Origin: CAZPMC01 sp964587755
GTDB lineage: Bacteria; Bacillota; Clostridia; Acetivibrionales; DTU013
Direction of reading: 5' to 3'
Assembly: GCA_964587755.1 (NCBI GenBank)
Contig: CAZPMC010000015.1
Location: 1-49,342 of the forward strand
Length of the DNA stretch: 49,342 nt
In this document: positions 7,969 through 16,601 of the stretch, piece by piece
Position numbering within the stretch: the first letter of the stretch is position 1
How the letters are laid out: each line of letters opens with the position of its first letter
Position numbers and translations under genes: made by a program
Notes under the pieces: model-generated
Seen by the model: the letters and a program-made list of their open reading frames with translations, nothing else
Databases searched by the model: none
Told to the model about the DNA's origin: nothing

Positions 7969-8511
7969 ATGAGCAGACTTCATGATAAGTATGTACAAGA
8001 AGTAATACCGGCAATGCAAGAAAAGTTTAAATATAAAAGCGTTATGCAAATACCCAAGCTTGAAAAGGTTGTCATTAACATGGGTGTTGGCGAAACCAAA
8101 GAAAATCCAAAGGCTTTAGACTCAGCTATTAATGACTTGACAATTATTTCAGGTCAGAAACCGATTATCACTAAGGCCAAAAAGTCTATAGCAAACTTTA
8201 AGCTCAGACAAGGAATGGATATAGGCTGTAAAGTAACTCTTCGTGCTGAGAGGATGTATCATTTTGTTGATAAGCTATTTAACACAGCACTTCCAAGAGT
8301 TAGAGACTTCAGAGGCGTTTCGAGGAACTCCTTTGACGGAAGAGGCAACTACACCCTTGGAATAAGGGATCAGCTTATATTCCCTGAAATTGAATATGAT
8401 AAAGTTGACAAGGTAAGAGGTATGGACATAGTATTTGTTACCACAGCAAAAACCGACGAAGAGGGAAGAGAGCTTCTAAGGCTTTTAGGAATGCCTTTCA
8501 GGCAGAACTGA
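7969..8511 (+). CDS. rplE: 50S ribosomal protein L5
   Basis: L5 binds 5S rRNA and contacts the P-site tRNA elbow. It has 180 residues, the normal length. IPKLEKVVINMGVGET near the N-terminus, GQKPIITKAKKSIANFKLR, and GRGNYTLGIRDQLIFPEI near the C-terminus are canonical. AAAGGAGG is at 7952-7959. rpsN follows 26 nt after the stop. Confidence 0.98.
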   Translation: MSRLHDKYVQEVIPAMQEKFKYKSVMQIPKLEKVVINMGVGETKENPKALDSAINDLTIISGQKPIITKAKKSIANFKLRQGMDIGCKVTLRAERMYHFVDKLFNTALPRVRDFRGVSRNSFDGRGNYTLGIRDQLIFPEIEYDKVDKVRGMDIVFVTTAKTDEEGRELLRLLGMPFRQN

Positions 8512-8537
8512 AGGGGTAATTGAAAGGAGGATTTACT

Positions 8538-8723
8538 TTGGCAAAAAAATCAATGATTGTTAAGCAGCAAAGAGCTCCTAAGTATAGAACCAGAGCTTAC
8601 AATAGATGCAGATTATGCGGAAGACCCCATGCGTACTTAAGGAAGTTTGGAATATGCCGCGTATGCTTCAGAGTTCTGGCTTATAAAGGACAGATACCTG
8701 GCGTGAAAAAAGCTAGCTGGTAA
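8538..8723 (+). CDS. rpsN: 30S ribosomal protein S14, zinc type
   Basis: This is the short zinc-binding (C+) S14, also called rpsZ or type Z. It has 61 residues with cysteines at 24, 27, 40 and 43 (C-x2-C-x12-C-x2-C) and ends VKKASW. The TTG at 8538 is chosen over the ATG at 8520 because AAAGGAGG (8523-8530) lies 7 nt before it. The shorter product also matches the family. Confidence 0.97.
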   Translation: MAKKSMIVKQQRAPKYRTRAYNRCRLCGRPHAYLRKFGICRVCFRVLAYKGQIPGVKKASW

Positions 8724-8748
8724 CAAACTATGAAAGGAGGTTAAACAT

Positions 8749-9147
8749 ATGCAAATCACTGACGCTATCGCTGACATGCTGACCAGAATAAGGAATGCCG
8801 GTACAGCAAAGCATGAGACTGTTGACATTCCGGCATCAAATATTAAAAAGGACATTGCCCGTATATTGCTAGACGAGGGATATGTTAAAGGCGTCGAATT
8901 AATTGAGGACGATAAGCAGGGAATTATAAGAATTGTACTTAAATACACTGGACAAAAACAAAATGTTATAACCGGTATTAAGAGGATAAGTAAGCCGGGC
9001 CTTAGGGTTTATGCCGATAAGGATCACCTTCCGAAGGTGCTTGGAGGGCTCGGGGTTGCTGTCATTTCAACTTCAAAGGGAGTTATGACAGATAAAAAAG
9101 CAAGAGCTGAGGGTATAGGCGGGGAAGTACTAGCCTTCATATGGTAA
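8749..9147 (+). CDS. rpsH: 30S ribosomal protein S8
   Basis: S8 is a primary binder of the 16S central domain and, in E. coli, the translational repressor of the spc operon. The product has 132 residues. DAIADMLTRIRNAGTAKHE and the C-terminal GVMTDKKARAEGIGGEVLAFIW are signature blocks. AAAGGAGG precedes the ATG. A 63-nt gap follows before rplF. Confidence 0.98.
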   Translation: MQITDAIADMLTRIRNAGTAKHETVDIPASNIKKDIARILLDEGYVKGVELIEDDKQGIIRIVLKYTGQKQNVITGIKRISKPGLRVYADKDHLPKVLGGLGVAVISTSKGVMTDKKARAEGIGGEVLAFIW

Positions 9148-9210
9148 TTAAAAGATGTTTCTGAAAAGGGTCTTTAAGGCTCATAATTTTAAGAACAGGA
9201 GGTGTTCAGT

Positions 9211-9759
9211 TTGTCAAGAATAGGAAAGATGCCCATAGATATACCTGCTGGCGTTAACTGTGATATTAAGGACAACGTCGTTACTGTTAAGGGTCCTAAG
9301 GGTACTTTGACAAAAACATTGCATAAAGATATGCTAATAAAACAAGAAGGCACTCAAATTATTGTGACGAGGCCTACGGATAATAAAGAGCACAGATCTC
9401 TTCACGGCTTGACCAGATCGTTGGTTAATAATATGGTGGAGGGTGTAACAAAAGGCTTTGAAAAGGTATTAGAAATAAATGGTGTCGGCTACAGAGCTCA
9501 GAAGCAAGGAAATAAACTGGTTTTGACAGTGGGCTATTCTCACCCCATTGAGATGGAAGAGCCGAAGGGAATTACATTTGATGTTCCTGCGCCCAACAGG
9601 ATTATTGTAAAAGGGTGTGACAAGCAGGAAGTTGGCGAGTATGCAGCTAAAATCAGGAAGGCGAGACCACCTGAGGTTTACAAGGGTAAAGGCATCAAAT
9701 ATGAGACTGAGGTCATAAGGCGCAAGGAAGGCAAATCCGGTGCCAAGGCCAAGGCGTAG
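9211..9759 (+). CDS. rplF: 50S ribosomal protein L6
   Basis: L6 sits beside the sarcin-ricin loop and the factor-binding site. The product is 182 residues from the TTG at 9211 (MSRIGKMPIDIP). AGGAGGT (9197-9203) fits this start with a 7-nt spacer, so the upstream in-frame start at 9202 is rejected. The C-terminal signature RKARPPEVYKGKGIKYETE is intact. Confidence 0.97.
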   Translation: MSRIGKMPIDIPAGVNCDIKDNVVTVKGPKGTLTKTLHKDMLIKQEGTQIIVTRPTDNKEHRSLHGLTRSLVNNMVEGVTKGFEKVLEINGVGYRAQKQGNKLVLTVGYSHPIEMEEPKGITFDVPAPNRIIVKGCDKQEVGEYAAKIRKARPPEVYKGKGIKYETEVIRRKEGKSGAKAKA

Positions 9760-9776
9760 AAGGGAGCTGAAAGCAA

Positions 9777-10145
9777 ATGATTAAAAAGCCCAACAAAAAT
9801 GAAATCAGGCTGAGAAAGCATGAAAGGGTGCGAAAGAAAATCAAAGGCACTCCGGAGCGTCCAAGGCTCAATGTTTTCAGAAGCTTAACGAATATATATG
9901 TTCAGATAATTGATGATACGACCGGCAATACACTGGTAGCAACGTCTTCCCTTGACAAGGCACTTAAAGGAAAGATTGCTAATGGTTCCAATAAAGAGGC
10001 AGCTAAGGAAGTTGGCAAATTGATTGGACAAAAGGCTGTTGAAAAGGGAATAAAGAGTGTCGTATTTGACAGAGGCGGATATTTATATCATGGAAGAATA
10101 AAAGCATTGGCTGAAGGCGCAAGAGAAGCCGGACTCGATTTTTAA
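9777..10145 (+). CDS. rplR: 50S ribosomal protein L18
   Basis: L18 binds 5S rRNA with L5. The product has 122 residues. The basic N-terminus (RLRKHERVRKKIKGTPERPRL) and the C-terminal VFDRGGYLYHGRIKALAEGAREAGL are canonical. GGGAG lies 13 nt before the ATG. rpsE starts 17 nt after the stop. Confidence 0.98.
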   Translation: MIKKPNKNEIRLRKHERVRKKIKGTPERPRLNVFRSLTNIYVQIIDDTTGNTLVATSSLDKALKGKIANGSNKEAAKEVGKLIGQKAVEKGIKSVVFDRGGYLYHGRIKALAEGAREAGLDF

Positions 10146-10161
10146 TAAGGAGGGATGAGAT

Positions 10162-10662
10162 TTGCAGCGTATTGATGCTGGAGCATTGGATCTAAAAGAA
10201 AAGGTCGTTAAAATAGGGCGTGTTACCAAGGTTGTCAAGGGCGGTAGAAACTTTCGTTTCAGTGCTCTCGTTGTAGTTGGTGATGAAAACGGCTATATCG
10301 GCGCCGGATTAGGAAAGGCTGCTGAAATACCTGATGCTATAAGGAAGGGTATTGACGATGCGAAAAAGAATCTGATTAAGGTTCCCATTGTTGAGACTAC
10401 AATCCCCCATGAGGCAATAGGTGTTTACGGAGCAGGTAAAGTTCTTTTGAAACCGGCCGGGCCTGGTACCGGAGTTATAGCAGGTGGTCCTGTAAGAGCG
10501 GTTCTTGAATTAGCGGGTATCCGTGATATTAGAACTAAATCTCTTGGATCCAATAACCCTATAAATATGGTAAACGCAACACTTCAGGCACTTTCACAGC
10601 TTAAAACAGTTGAAGATGTTGCCAGACTTCGTGGTAAGGCCGCAGAAGAAATACTGGGTTAG
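10162..10662 (+). CDS. rpsE: 30S ribosomal protein S5
   Basis: S5 acts in decoding fidelity and mRNA unwinding. The product is 166 residues. An N-terminal double-stranded RNA-binding fold is marked by VVKGGRNFRFSALVVVGD, and the second domain by PGTGVIAGGPVRAVLELAGI. The start is TTG at 10162 behind AAGGAGGG (10147-10154). rpmD begins 12 nt after the stop. Confidence 0.98.
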   Translation: MQRIDAGALDLKEKVVKIGRVTKVVKGGRNFRFSALVVVGDENGYIGAGLGKAAEIPDAIRKGIDDAKKNLIKVPIVETTIPHEAIGVYGAGKVLLKPAGPGTGVIAGGPVRAVLELAGIRDIRTKSLGSNNPINMVNATLQALSQLKTVEDVARLRGKAAEEILG

Positions 10663-10674
10663 GAGGAGATTACG

Positions 10675-10854
10675 GTGGCGAAACTAAAAATCACGCTTGT
10701 AAAAAGCACAAACAAGGCTTTAAAAAACCAAAAGGCTACTGTAACAGCTCTTGGTTTGAAGAAAATAGGAAGCAGTGTTGAAAAGGCAGATAATCCTCAA
10801 ATAAGAGGAATGATAAAAACGGTATCACATTTGGTATCAGTAGAAGAGATTTAA
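10675..10854 (+). CDS. rpmD: 50S ribosomal protein L30
   Basis: L30 is a small peripheral 50S protein. It has 59 residues, translated directly from 10675: MAKLKITLVKSTN at the start, then VTALGLKKIGSSVEKADNPQIRGM, and ending SVEEI. It starts with GTG and uses AGGAGGA at 10661-10667. It fills the gap between rpsE and rplO, its usual place. Confidence 0.96.
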   Translation: MAKLKITLVKSTNKALKNQKATVTALGLKKIGSSVEKADNPQIRGMIKTVSHLVSVEEI

Positions 10855-10868
10855 GGGAGGTGTAGAAG

Positions 10869-11312
10869 GTGAAGCTACATGAATTACGACCAATCCCCGG
10901 AGCAAAAAAGGACCCGACTAGAAAAGGCAGAGGTCACGGTTCAGGAAACGGTAAAACTGCCGGCCGCGGTCACAAGGGTCAGAAAGCACGTTCAGGTGGC
11001 GGAGTAAGACCGGGTTTTGAAGGTGGACAGATGCCTCTCGCAAGAAGGATACCAAAGAGGGGTTTCAACAATAAGGACTTTGCAAAGGTATATGCAGAAA
11101 TAAATGTCGCAACTCTAAACATGTTTGATGACGGAACAGTTGTAACCGGCGAACTGCTTAGAGAAAAGGGAATAATAAAGAAATTGTATGACGGCGTTTC
11201 TGTTTTAGGAAACGGAGAGATTACAAAGAAGCTTACTGTGCAAGCCGCAAGATTTACCAAGACAGCTTCTGCTAAAATTGAAGCTGCGGGAGGAAAGGTA
11301 GAGGTGGTATAG
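10869..11312 (+). CDS. rplO: 50S ribosomal protein L15
   Basis: L15 is a late-assembly protein with an extended glycine- and arginine-rich N-terminal arm (KGRGHGSGNGKTAGRGHKGQ). It has 147 residues. GFEGGQMPLARRIPKRGFNN is conserved. The GTG start at 10869 follows GGGAGGTG (10855-10862). secY starts one base after the stop. Confidence 0.97.
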   Translation: MKLHELRPIPGAKKDPTRKGRGHGSGNGKTAGRGHKGQKARSGGGVRPGFEGGQMPLARRIPKRGFNNKDFAKVYAEINVATLNMFDDGTVVTGELLREKGIIKKLYDGVSVLGNGEITKKLTVQAARFTKTASAKIEAAGGKVEVV

Positions 11313-11313
11313 T

Positions 11314-12612
11314 ATGGGCGGAATGTTGGAAACACTGCGTAACGCGTGGAAAATTCCAGATTTACGTAAGAAAATTTTGTTTACAATACTAATGCTGATT
11401 GTATACAGAATAGGATCACACATACCAAATCCGGGGCTTGACCCTCAAAAGTTTTCTGACTTACTGGAGCAAGCCGGATCCTTTGGAGGATTTCTTGATA
11501 TTATATCCGGTGGATCGTTTAGACTTGCAACAATATTTGCGATGAGCATTTCGCCGTACATTAACTCGTCAATTATTATGCAGCTTTTGACAGTGGCGAT
11601 ACCAGCTCTTGAGAGACTGCAAAAGGAAGGCGAAGAAGGAAGAAAAATTATTCAGCAGTATGTTAGATATGGCGCTGTTATACTCGGTCTGGTTCAGTCG
11701 ATTGCTCTATATATAACAATGCAAAGACAGGGCGCTGTATTAGACGGAGGAAGCGTTTGGAGCTTTTTGACCATAGTTCTTACCTTTACGGCAGGTACGG
11801 CGTTTCTTATGTGGCTTGGTGAGCAAATCACAGAATACGGTATTGGCAATGGAATCTCAATGATAATATTTGCAGGTATTGTATCAAGAGGACCGCAAGC
11901 GGCTATGTCTTTAGCTGCTAACTACAAGTTGGGGAACTTCGGCGAAGGTGTATTGGGGATAATAGTAATTGCTCTCATACTGATTATGTTTGTCTTAGTT
12001 ATCGCGGGAGTTATTTGGGTACAGGAAGCGGAAAGAAGGATTCCTATCCAATATGCAAAGCGCGTTGTTGGAAGGAAGATGTATGGAGGCCAAAGCACTC
12101 ATTTACCTATAAAGGTAAATCTTGCCGGTGTTATTCCTATCATTTTCGCAATGTCGATAATGATGTTTCCTTCAACTATAGTAACGATGTTTTTTGCTGA
12201 TAAGGACAATTGGTTTGTAAACCTTTTCAAAAACCCTGAGCAGAATTTATTGTACATCGTTATATACGCATTATTAATTATGTTCTTTACATTCTTCTAT
12301 TCGGTTATTCAGTTTAACCCGATAGAAATTGCAAACAACATGAAAAAGAACGGTGGCTTTATCCCTGGATACAGACCGGGGAAGGCAACCTCAGATTATA
12401 TTTCAAAGGTTTTAAATAGAATTACATGGTTTGGTGGAATGTTCCTAGCTATAATAACAATATTCCCAATAATATTAGGAAATATTACAAGAATTCCGGG
12501 AATATGGTTTGGTGGAACATCAATGTTGATACTTGTAGGTGTAGCACTTGACACAGTTAAGCAGATTGAATCACAAATGCTTATGAGACACTACAAGGGG
12601 TTTCTTGAATAG
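11314..12612 (+). CDS. secY: protein translocase subunit SecY
   Basis: SecY is the channel-forming subunit of the Sec translocon, partner of SecE, SecG and SecA. The product is 432 residues with about ten hydrophobic segments, the first at about residues 19-36. The plug region (SGGSFRLATIFAMSISPYI), the cytosolic loop RRIPIQYAKR and GFIPGYRPGKAT are typical. The start overlaps the end of rplO closely (stop, one base, ATG). A second ATG three codons in is possible. Position between rplO and adk is standard. Confidence 0.98.
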   Translation: MGGMLETLRNAWKIPDLRKKILFTILMLIVYRIGSHIPNPGLDPQKFSDLLEQAGSFGGFLDIISGGSFRLATIFAMSISPYINSSIIMQLLTVAIPALERLQKEGEEGRKIIQQYVRYGAVILGLVQSIALYITMQRQGAVLDGGSVWSFLTIVLTFTAGTAFLMWLGEQITEYGIGNGISMIIFAGIVSRGPQAAMSLAANYKLGNFGEGVLGIIVIALILIMFVLVIAGVIWVQEAERRIPIQYAKRVVGRKMYGGQSTHLPIKVNLAGVIPIIFAMSIMMFPSTIVTMFFADKDNWFVNLFKNPEQNLLYIVIYALLIMFFTFFYSVIQFNPIEIANNMKKNGGFIPGYRPGKATSDYISKVLNRITWFGGMFLAIITIFPIILGNITRIPGIWFGGTSMLILVGVALDTVKQIESQMLMRHYKGFLE

Positions 12613-12633
12613 AAGCTGAGATTGGAGAGACTA

Positions 12634-13284
12634 ATGAGACTTGTTATTTTGGGTGCACCGGGGGCAGGGAAAGGAACGCAGGCTGTTATCCTTGCGAAAA
12701 AGCTAAATGTTCCGCACATATCCACCGGTGATATATTCAGAAGTAACATAAAAAACGGTACTGCGCTGGGCAAGCTTGCTAAGTCGTATATAGACAATGG
12801 AGCCCTTGTTCCTGATGAAGTGACAACTGACATAGTAAAGGACAGACTTCGACAGGAAGATTGTAAAGGTGGTTTTATCCTTGACGGCTTCCCGCGCACA
12901 ATACCGCAGGCAGAAAGTCTGGACAGGATTCTTGCCGAAATGGGAGCAGGTCTTGATTATGTAATAAACCTTATGGTTAAAGATGAAGTAATAATAAAAA
13001 GACTTTCAGGCAGAAGGATTTGTCCCGATTGCAGTATGAGCTATCATGTAGATTTTAGCCAAGAGGCTGCAAGAGGTATTTGCGAAAATTGTGGTTCCCG
13101 CCTTATTCAAAGAGAGGATGACCGGGAAGAAACGGTCATAAAAAGGTTGGAAACATACCATGCTCAAACTGAACCCCTTATAGAGTATTACAGGGGTAAA
13201 GGAAATCTTCTGGATGTGGCTGGACAAAATGTGATAGAAGAAACAACAGCAGAAGTATTTAAGGCATTGGGGATGAATAAATGA
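12634..13284 (+). CDS. adk: adenylate kinase
   Basis: It interconverts ATP + AMP and 2 ADP in the cytosol. The product is 216 residues from the ATG at 12634 (GGAGAG just upstream). An in-frame TTG at 12622 would add four residues and is less likely. The P-loop GAPGAGKGT is at 7-15 and DGFPRT at 84-89. The lid is the zinc-binding type with cysteines 130, 133, 150 and 153, common in Gram-positives. Its last bases overlap the map start (ATGA). Confidence 0.98.
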   Translation: MRLVILGAPGAGKGTQAVILAKKLNVPHISTGDIFRSNIKNGTALGKLAKSYIDNGALVPDEVTTDIVKDRLRQEDCKGGFILDGFPRTIPQAESLDRILAEMGAGLDYVINLMVKDEVIIKRLSGRRICPDCSMSYHVDFSQEAARGICENCGSRLIQREDDREETVIKRLETYHAQTEPLIEYYRGKGNLLDVAGQNVIEETTAEVFKALGMNK

Positions 13285-14063
13285 TTTCGATTAAGTCGAG
13301 GGCTGAGCTTGAGATAATGAGCAAGGCATGTGAGATAGTGGCGGTTGCATTAAAGCTCGTTGAAGAAGCTATTGAGCCCGGCATAACGACAGAAGAGCTT
13401 AATAATATAGCAGAAAAATACATCTTAAGCCAAAATGCAATCCCTACGTTTAAGGGTGTACCGTGCGGAATAAGAGGAGGCGTTGATTTTCCTGCCGCCA
13501 TCTGTTCATCTGTTAATGAAGAAGTTATACATGGTATACCGGGTTTAAGACAGTTAAAAGATGGAGATATTATAAGTGTTGACATCGGGGCGTGTTATGG
13601 AGGATTTCACGGTGATGCAGCTAGGACCTACCTAGTAGGCAATGTATCGGATGAGGCAAGAAAGCTTATAGAAGTTACGAAGCAATGCTTTTTTGAAGGA
13701 ATAAAAAATGCCGTACCGGGAAACCGTATTGTAGACATATCAAGAGCAATACAAAATCACGCTGAGAGTCAAGGGTATTCTGTTGTTAAGGAGTATGTCG
13801 GGCATGGAATAGGGAGGCAGCTTTGGGAAGCACCGCAGATTCCAAACTATGTGACACGCCACAGAGGTCCCCGATTAGCAGAGGGTATGACATTGGCAGT
13901 TGAACCAATGGTAAACCAAGGAGTGTCCAATGTGAGGGTGCTAGATAATAAGTGGACAGTAGTAACTGCCGACGGAAAGCTATCAGCGCATTATGAGAAC
14001 ACTATCGCCATAACAGAAGGTGAACCCTTAATTATGACAAAACTCAGAGGTGAAGATTTTTGA
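13281..14063 (+). CDS. map: methionine aminopeptidase, type I
   Basis: It removes N-terminal methionine from nascent proteins. The product has 260 residues, slightly longer than the common ~250. Metal ligands are visible: two aspartates in SVDIGACYGGFHGDAARTY, histidine in VGHGIGR, glutamate in LAVEPMV, and a terminal glutamate in ITEGEP. The ATG overlaps the adk stop, and the gene overlaps the following KOW gene at TTGA, so the three are translationally coupled. Confidence 0.97.
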   Translation: MISIKSRAELEIMSKACEIVAVALKLVEEAIEPGITTEELNNIAEKYILSQNAIPTFKGVPCGIRGGVDFPAAICSSVNEEVIHGIPGLRQLKDGDIISVDIGACYGGFHGDAARTYLVGNVSDEARKLIEVTKQCFFEGIKNAVPGNRIVDISRAIQNHAESQGYSVVKEYVGHGIGRQLWEAPQIPNYVTRHRGPRLAEGMTLAVEPMVNQGVSNVRVLDNKWTVVTADGKLSAHYENTIAITEGEPLIMTKLRGEDF

Positions 14064-14338
14064 GTGTAACTTTAGGCCAGGTAGTTGTTTCAAAGGCAGG
14101 AAGAGACACCGGAAGAAAATTTATTGTGGTAAATGTAATTGATGATTTTTTCGTTGAGGTTTCTGACGGGAGTCTTAGAAGACTTGATAAACCGAAAAAG
14201 AAAAAAATTAAGCACTTGATTATAACGGATCAAAAGGTGGAATATCTTGCAGAAAAGCTAAGGAGCAACATGAAAATTACGAACGCAGAGATCAGGCGTG
14301 CTCTCACGAGCCTAAGTGAACATGAAAATACAATATGA
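14060..14338 (+). CDS. KOW-domain RNA-binding protein (L14e/L6e/L27e-like)
   Basis: This is a 92-residue basic protein. The N-terminal KOW-like segment is LGQVVVSKAGRDTGRKFIVV, followed by DKPKKKKIKHL and a helical tail. Similar small proteins annotated as RNA-binding or ribosomal L14E-like are found between map and infA in many Firmicutes, and their exact role is not settled. The TTG start lies inside the map stop (TTGA), with AGAGGTGA just upstream. A ribosome-associated or RNA-chaperone role is inferred from context only. Confidence 0.85.
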   Translation: MSVTLGQVVVSKAGRDTGRKFIVVNVIDDFFVEVSDGSLRRLDKPKKKKIKHLIITDQKVEYLAEKLRSNMKITNAEIRRALTSLSEHENTI

Positions 14339-14375
14339 TATCAAATGAAATTTTGTTAGTAAGGAGGGTTTGAGC

Positions 14376-14594
14376 TTGTCGAAGGATGACGTTATTGAAG
14401 TTGAGGGTAGAATTGTAGAAGCATTGCCAAATGCAATGTTTCAGGTTGAACTTGAAAACGGACATAAGGTGCTTGCTCACATATCGGGTAAGCTCAGAAT
14501 GAATTTTATTAGGATTTTACCGGGGGATAAGGTAACACTTGAGTTGTCTCCTTATGATTTAACCCGAGGAAGAATAACCTGGAGAGCGAAATAA
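14376..14594 (+). CDS. infA: translation initiation factor IF-1
   Basis: IF-1 occupies the 30S A site during initiation. The product is 72 residues, exactly the family length: MSKDDVIEVEGRIVEA, the OB-fold core GHKVLAHISGKLRMNFIRILPGD and the ending TRGRITWRAK. The TTG at 14376 is chosen because AAGGAGGG (14361-14368) is 7 nt away. The TTG at 14370 would be only one base from the site. Confidence 0.97.
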   Translation: MSKDDVIEVEGRIVEALPNAMFQVELENGHKVLAHISGKLRMNFIRILPGDKVTLELSPYDLTRGRITWRAK

Positions 14595-14612
14595 ACTGAT
14601 AGGAGGCTTACA

Positions 14613-14726
14613 ATGAAAGTAAAACCATCAATAAAAGCAATTTGCGAAAAATGTAAGGTAATAAGAAGAAAAGGCAAAATAATGGTGATTTGTGAGAACC
14701 CGAAGCATAAACAAAGGCAGGGTTAG
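14613..14726 (+). CDS. rpmJ: 50S ribosomal protein L36
   Basis: This is a 37-residue zinc-ribbon ribosomal protein with ligands C11, C14, C27 and H32 (C-x2-C-x12-C-x4-H), the zinc-dependent C+ form. It starts MKVKPSIKAICEKCK and ends KHKQRQG. AGGAGG lies 6 nt before the ATG. It is the last gene before the internal promoter of the alpha operon. Confidence 0.97.
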   Translation: MKVKPSIKAICEKCKVIRRKGKIMVICENPKHKQRQG

Positions 14727-14768
14727 ATTTGACGGACAAATTGATAATTGGCGATATTGCAGATAGTA

Positions 14769-14797
14769 TTGTATTGCATAAAAATGTGTGATATAAT
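14769..14797 (+). promoter_or_regulatory. internal promoter of the alpha operon
   Basis: TTGTAT (14769-14774), a 17-bp spacer and TATAAT (14792-14797), with TG at 14789-14790 making an extended -10. It would start a transcript near 14804, some 180 nt before rpsM. Confidence 0.75.
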
Positions 14798-14803
14798 TTT
14801 AAA

Positions 14804-14983
14804 TTGATTTGCAACAAAAACAATTATCAATTTTCCGCTATTAATTTGAATTGACCACTACGGAGCGGCTGCATGTGAGGAAATTCCAATCATGTCCGGG
14901 TGTTAATTATAAATAGCTTTACAGAAGATTTTTTTAAGTATGAAATTTGACGGCTAGAGATTTATTTGGAGGTGTTTAACAAG
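14804..14983 (+). promoter_or_regulatory. structured leader of rpsM-rpsK-rpsD-rpoA-rplQ
   Basis: A long-range helix joins 14849-14864 and 14895-14908 by the blocks AATT/AATT, CAC/GTG and CGGA/TCCG. It encloses an inner hairpin CATG...GGAA-A-TTCC...CATG (14872-14894). AGATTTTTTT follows before the GGAGGT site. Autoregulation of S4-encoding operons by S4 is established in E. coli and B. subtilis. Such a role here is inferred from position and structure. Confidence 0.6.
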
Positions 14984-15355
14984 ATGGCACGTATTGCCGG
15001 AGTGGATCTGCCCAGAGAAAAAAGGGTAGAGATCGGTTTGACTTATATCTTTGGTGTAGGTAGAAGCAAAGCTAATGAGATATTGAAGAAAACCGGCGTT
15101 AACCCAGATACAAGGGTAAGAGATTTGACAGATGATGAAGTTGGAAGAATAAGAGAGATCATCGACAAGGAATATAAAGTTGAAGGTGACCTCAGAAGAG
15201 AAGTATCACTTAGCATTAAGAGATTAATGGAAATTGGCTGCTATAGAGGTAGAAGGCACAGACAGGGTTTACCTGTAAGGGGCCAGAGAACTAAAACAAA
15301 TGCGAGAACGAGAAAAGGCCCTAAGAGGACTGTCGGAATTCAGAGAAGGAAATAA
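14984..15355 (+). CDS. rpsM: 30S ribosomal protein S13
   Basis: S13 is in the 30S head and forms intersubunit bridges. It has 123 residues starting MARIAGVDLPREKRVEIGLTY, with RGLPVRGQRTKTNARTRKGP-like tail residues. The ATG at 14984 is chosen over the one at 14966 because TGGAGGT (14968-14974) precedes it. First gene after the internal promoter. Confidence 0.98.
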   Translation: MARIAGVDLPREKRVEIGLTYIFGVGRSKANEILKKTGVNPDTRVRDLTDDEVGRIREIIDKEYKVEGDLRREVSLSIKRLMEIGCYRGRRHRQGLPVRGQRTKTNARTRKGPKRTVGIQRRK

Positions 15356-15379
15356 GAGTAAAAGGAGGTTGGCGATTTA

Positions 15380-15778
15380 ATGGCAACAAAATCTGGCAAG
15401 AGAGTTACCAGAAAGAGAAGAGAACGTAAAAACATTGAGCGCGGTGCTGCACACATCCGTTCAACTTTTAACAATACAATTGTTACTATAACTGACACTG
15501 CGGGAAATGCACTTTCATGGGCAAGCGCAGGGGGACTTGGTTTCAGAGGTTCAAGAAAAAGCACTCCTTTTGCTGCTCAGATGGCTGCAGAGACTGCATC
15601 TAAAGCTGCCATGGAGCATGGACTCAAGACAGTTGAGGTTTATGTTAAAGGGCCTGGGGCAGGAAGAGAAGCAGCTATTAGAGCTTTACAGGCTGCAGGA
15701 CTTGATGTAAGCCTGATTAAAGATGTAACGCCTATTCCTCATAACGGATGTAGGCCACCTAAGAGAAGAAGAGTGTAA
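15380..15778 (+). CDS. rpsK: 30S ribosomal protein S11
   Basis: S11 lies on the 30S platform beside the E-site mRNA. It has 132 residues. HIRSTFNNTIVTITDTAGNALSW, GFRGSRKSTPFAAQ and the C-terminal TPIPHNGCRPPKRRRV are canonical. AAAGGAGG precedes the ATG. rpsD follows after 19 nt. Confidence 0.98.
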   Translation: MATKSGKRVTRKRRERKNIERGAAHIRSTFNNTIVTITDTAGNALSWASAGGLGFRGSRKSTPFAAQMAAETASKAAMEHGLKTVEVYVKGPGAGREAAIRALQAAGLDVSLIKDVTPIPHNGCRPPKRRRV

Positions 15779-15797
15779 CGTGGAGGTGTTAGAATAG

Positions 15798-16424
15798 ATG
15801 GCAAGATATAAAGATGCATCTTGCAGACTTTGCCGCAGAGAAGGCGAAAAGCTCTTTTTAAAGGGCGAAAGGTGCTATACCAATAAGTGCTCAATATCAA
15901 AAAGAGCATATGCTCCGGGGCAACACGGACAACAGAGAAAAAAGATTTCAGAATATGGTTTGCAGTTGCGTGAAAAACAAAAAGCAAGAAGATTTTATGG
16001 GATATTAGAAAAGCAGTTCAGAGGATACTTTGCAATGGCTGTTAAGCAAAAGGGAGTCACCGGTGAGAATCTTTTGCAGATACTTGAGAGAAGACTTGAC
16101 AATGTAGTCTACAGACTCGGGCTGGCGACTTCGAGACCAGAAGCCAGACAGCTTGTCAGACACAATCACTTTACTGTTAACGGCAAGAAGGCCAATATTC
16201 CTTCTATATTATTGAATGCCGGCGACGTTGTGGCAGTAAAGGACAATTTTAAGAACTCTGATAAGATGAAAGCGATCATTGATATTGCAGGTGGCAAGGT
16301 AATCCCGGAATGGCTTGAGTTTGACGCTGAAAACCTTACTGGTAAGGTTGTATCTTTACCGACGAGAGAAGAGATAGATCTTCCGATTAGAGAACATCTC
16401 ATCGTTGAATTGTACTCCAAATAA
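15798..16424 (+). CDS. rpsD: 30S ribosomal protein S4, zinc type
   Basis: S4 nucleates 16S 5'-domain assembly and often regulates its own operon. It has 208 residues. Cysteines at 9, 12, 26 and 31 form the zinc motif of C+ S4. The central S4 RNA-binding domain shows LERRLDNVVYRLGLATSRPEARQ (about residues 96-118). A 177-nt spacer follows before rpoA. Confidence 0.98.
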   Translation: MARYKDASCRLCRREGEKLFLKGERCYTNKCSISKRAYAPGQHGQQRKKISEYGLQLREKQKARRFYGILEKQFRGYFAMAVKQKGVTGENLLQILERRLDNVVYRLGLATSRPEARQLVRHNHFTVNGKKANIPSILLNAGDVVAVKDNFKNSDKMKAIIDIAGGKVIPEWLEFDAENLTGKVVSLPTREEIDLPIREHLIVELYSK

Positions 16425-16601
16425 TAGGAAGGTACCTCATATTTATACCTGTACACCGGAAACCAGTTATTTAGGATTAGCAACTGACTATTCCAGTAAA
16501 ATTTGCATCAAGGTATTAAATAAAAGTACCGAAGTAGGATTAAGGATTACGAATCAGTTGCCCTCGGAAAAACAAAATAGCCAGTTAAGGGAGGGTTTTT
16601 G
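16425..16601 (+). other. rpsD-rpoA intergenic spacer
   Basis: A 177-nt stretch, unusually long for this operon. Only short possible helices are seen (AGGTA/TACCT near 16430-16450; GGTA/TACC at 16513-16530), and no clear promoter or terminator. It ends in AAGGGAGGG, the rpoA ribosome binding site. Confidence 0.4.
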
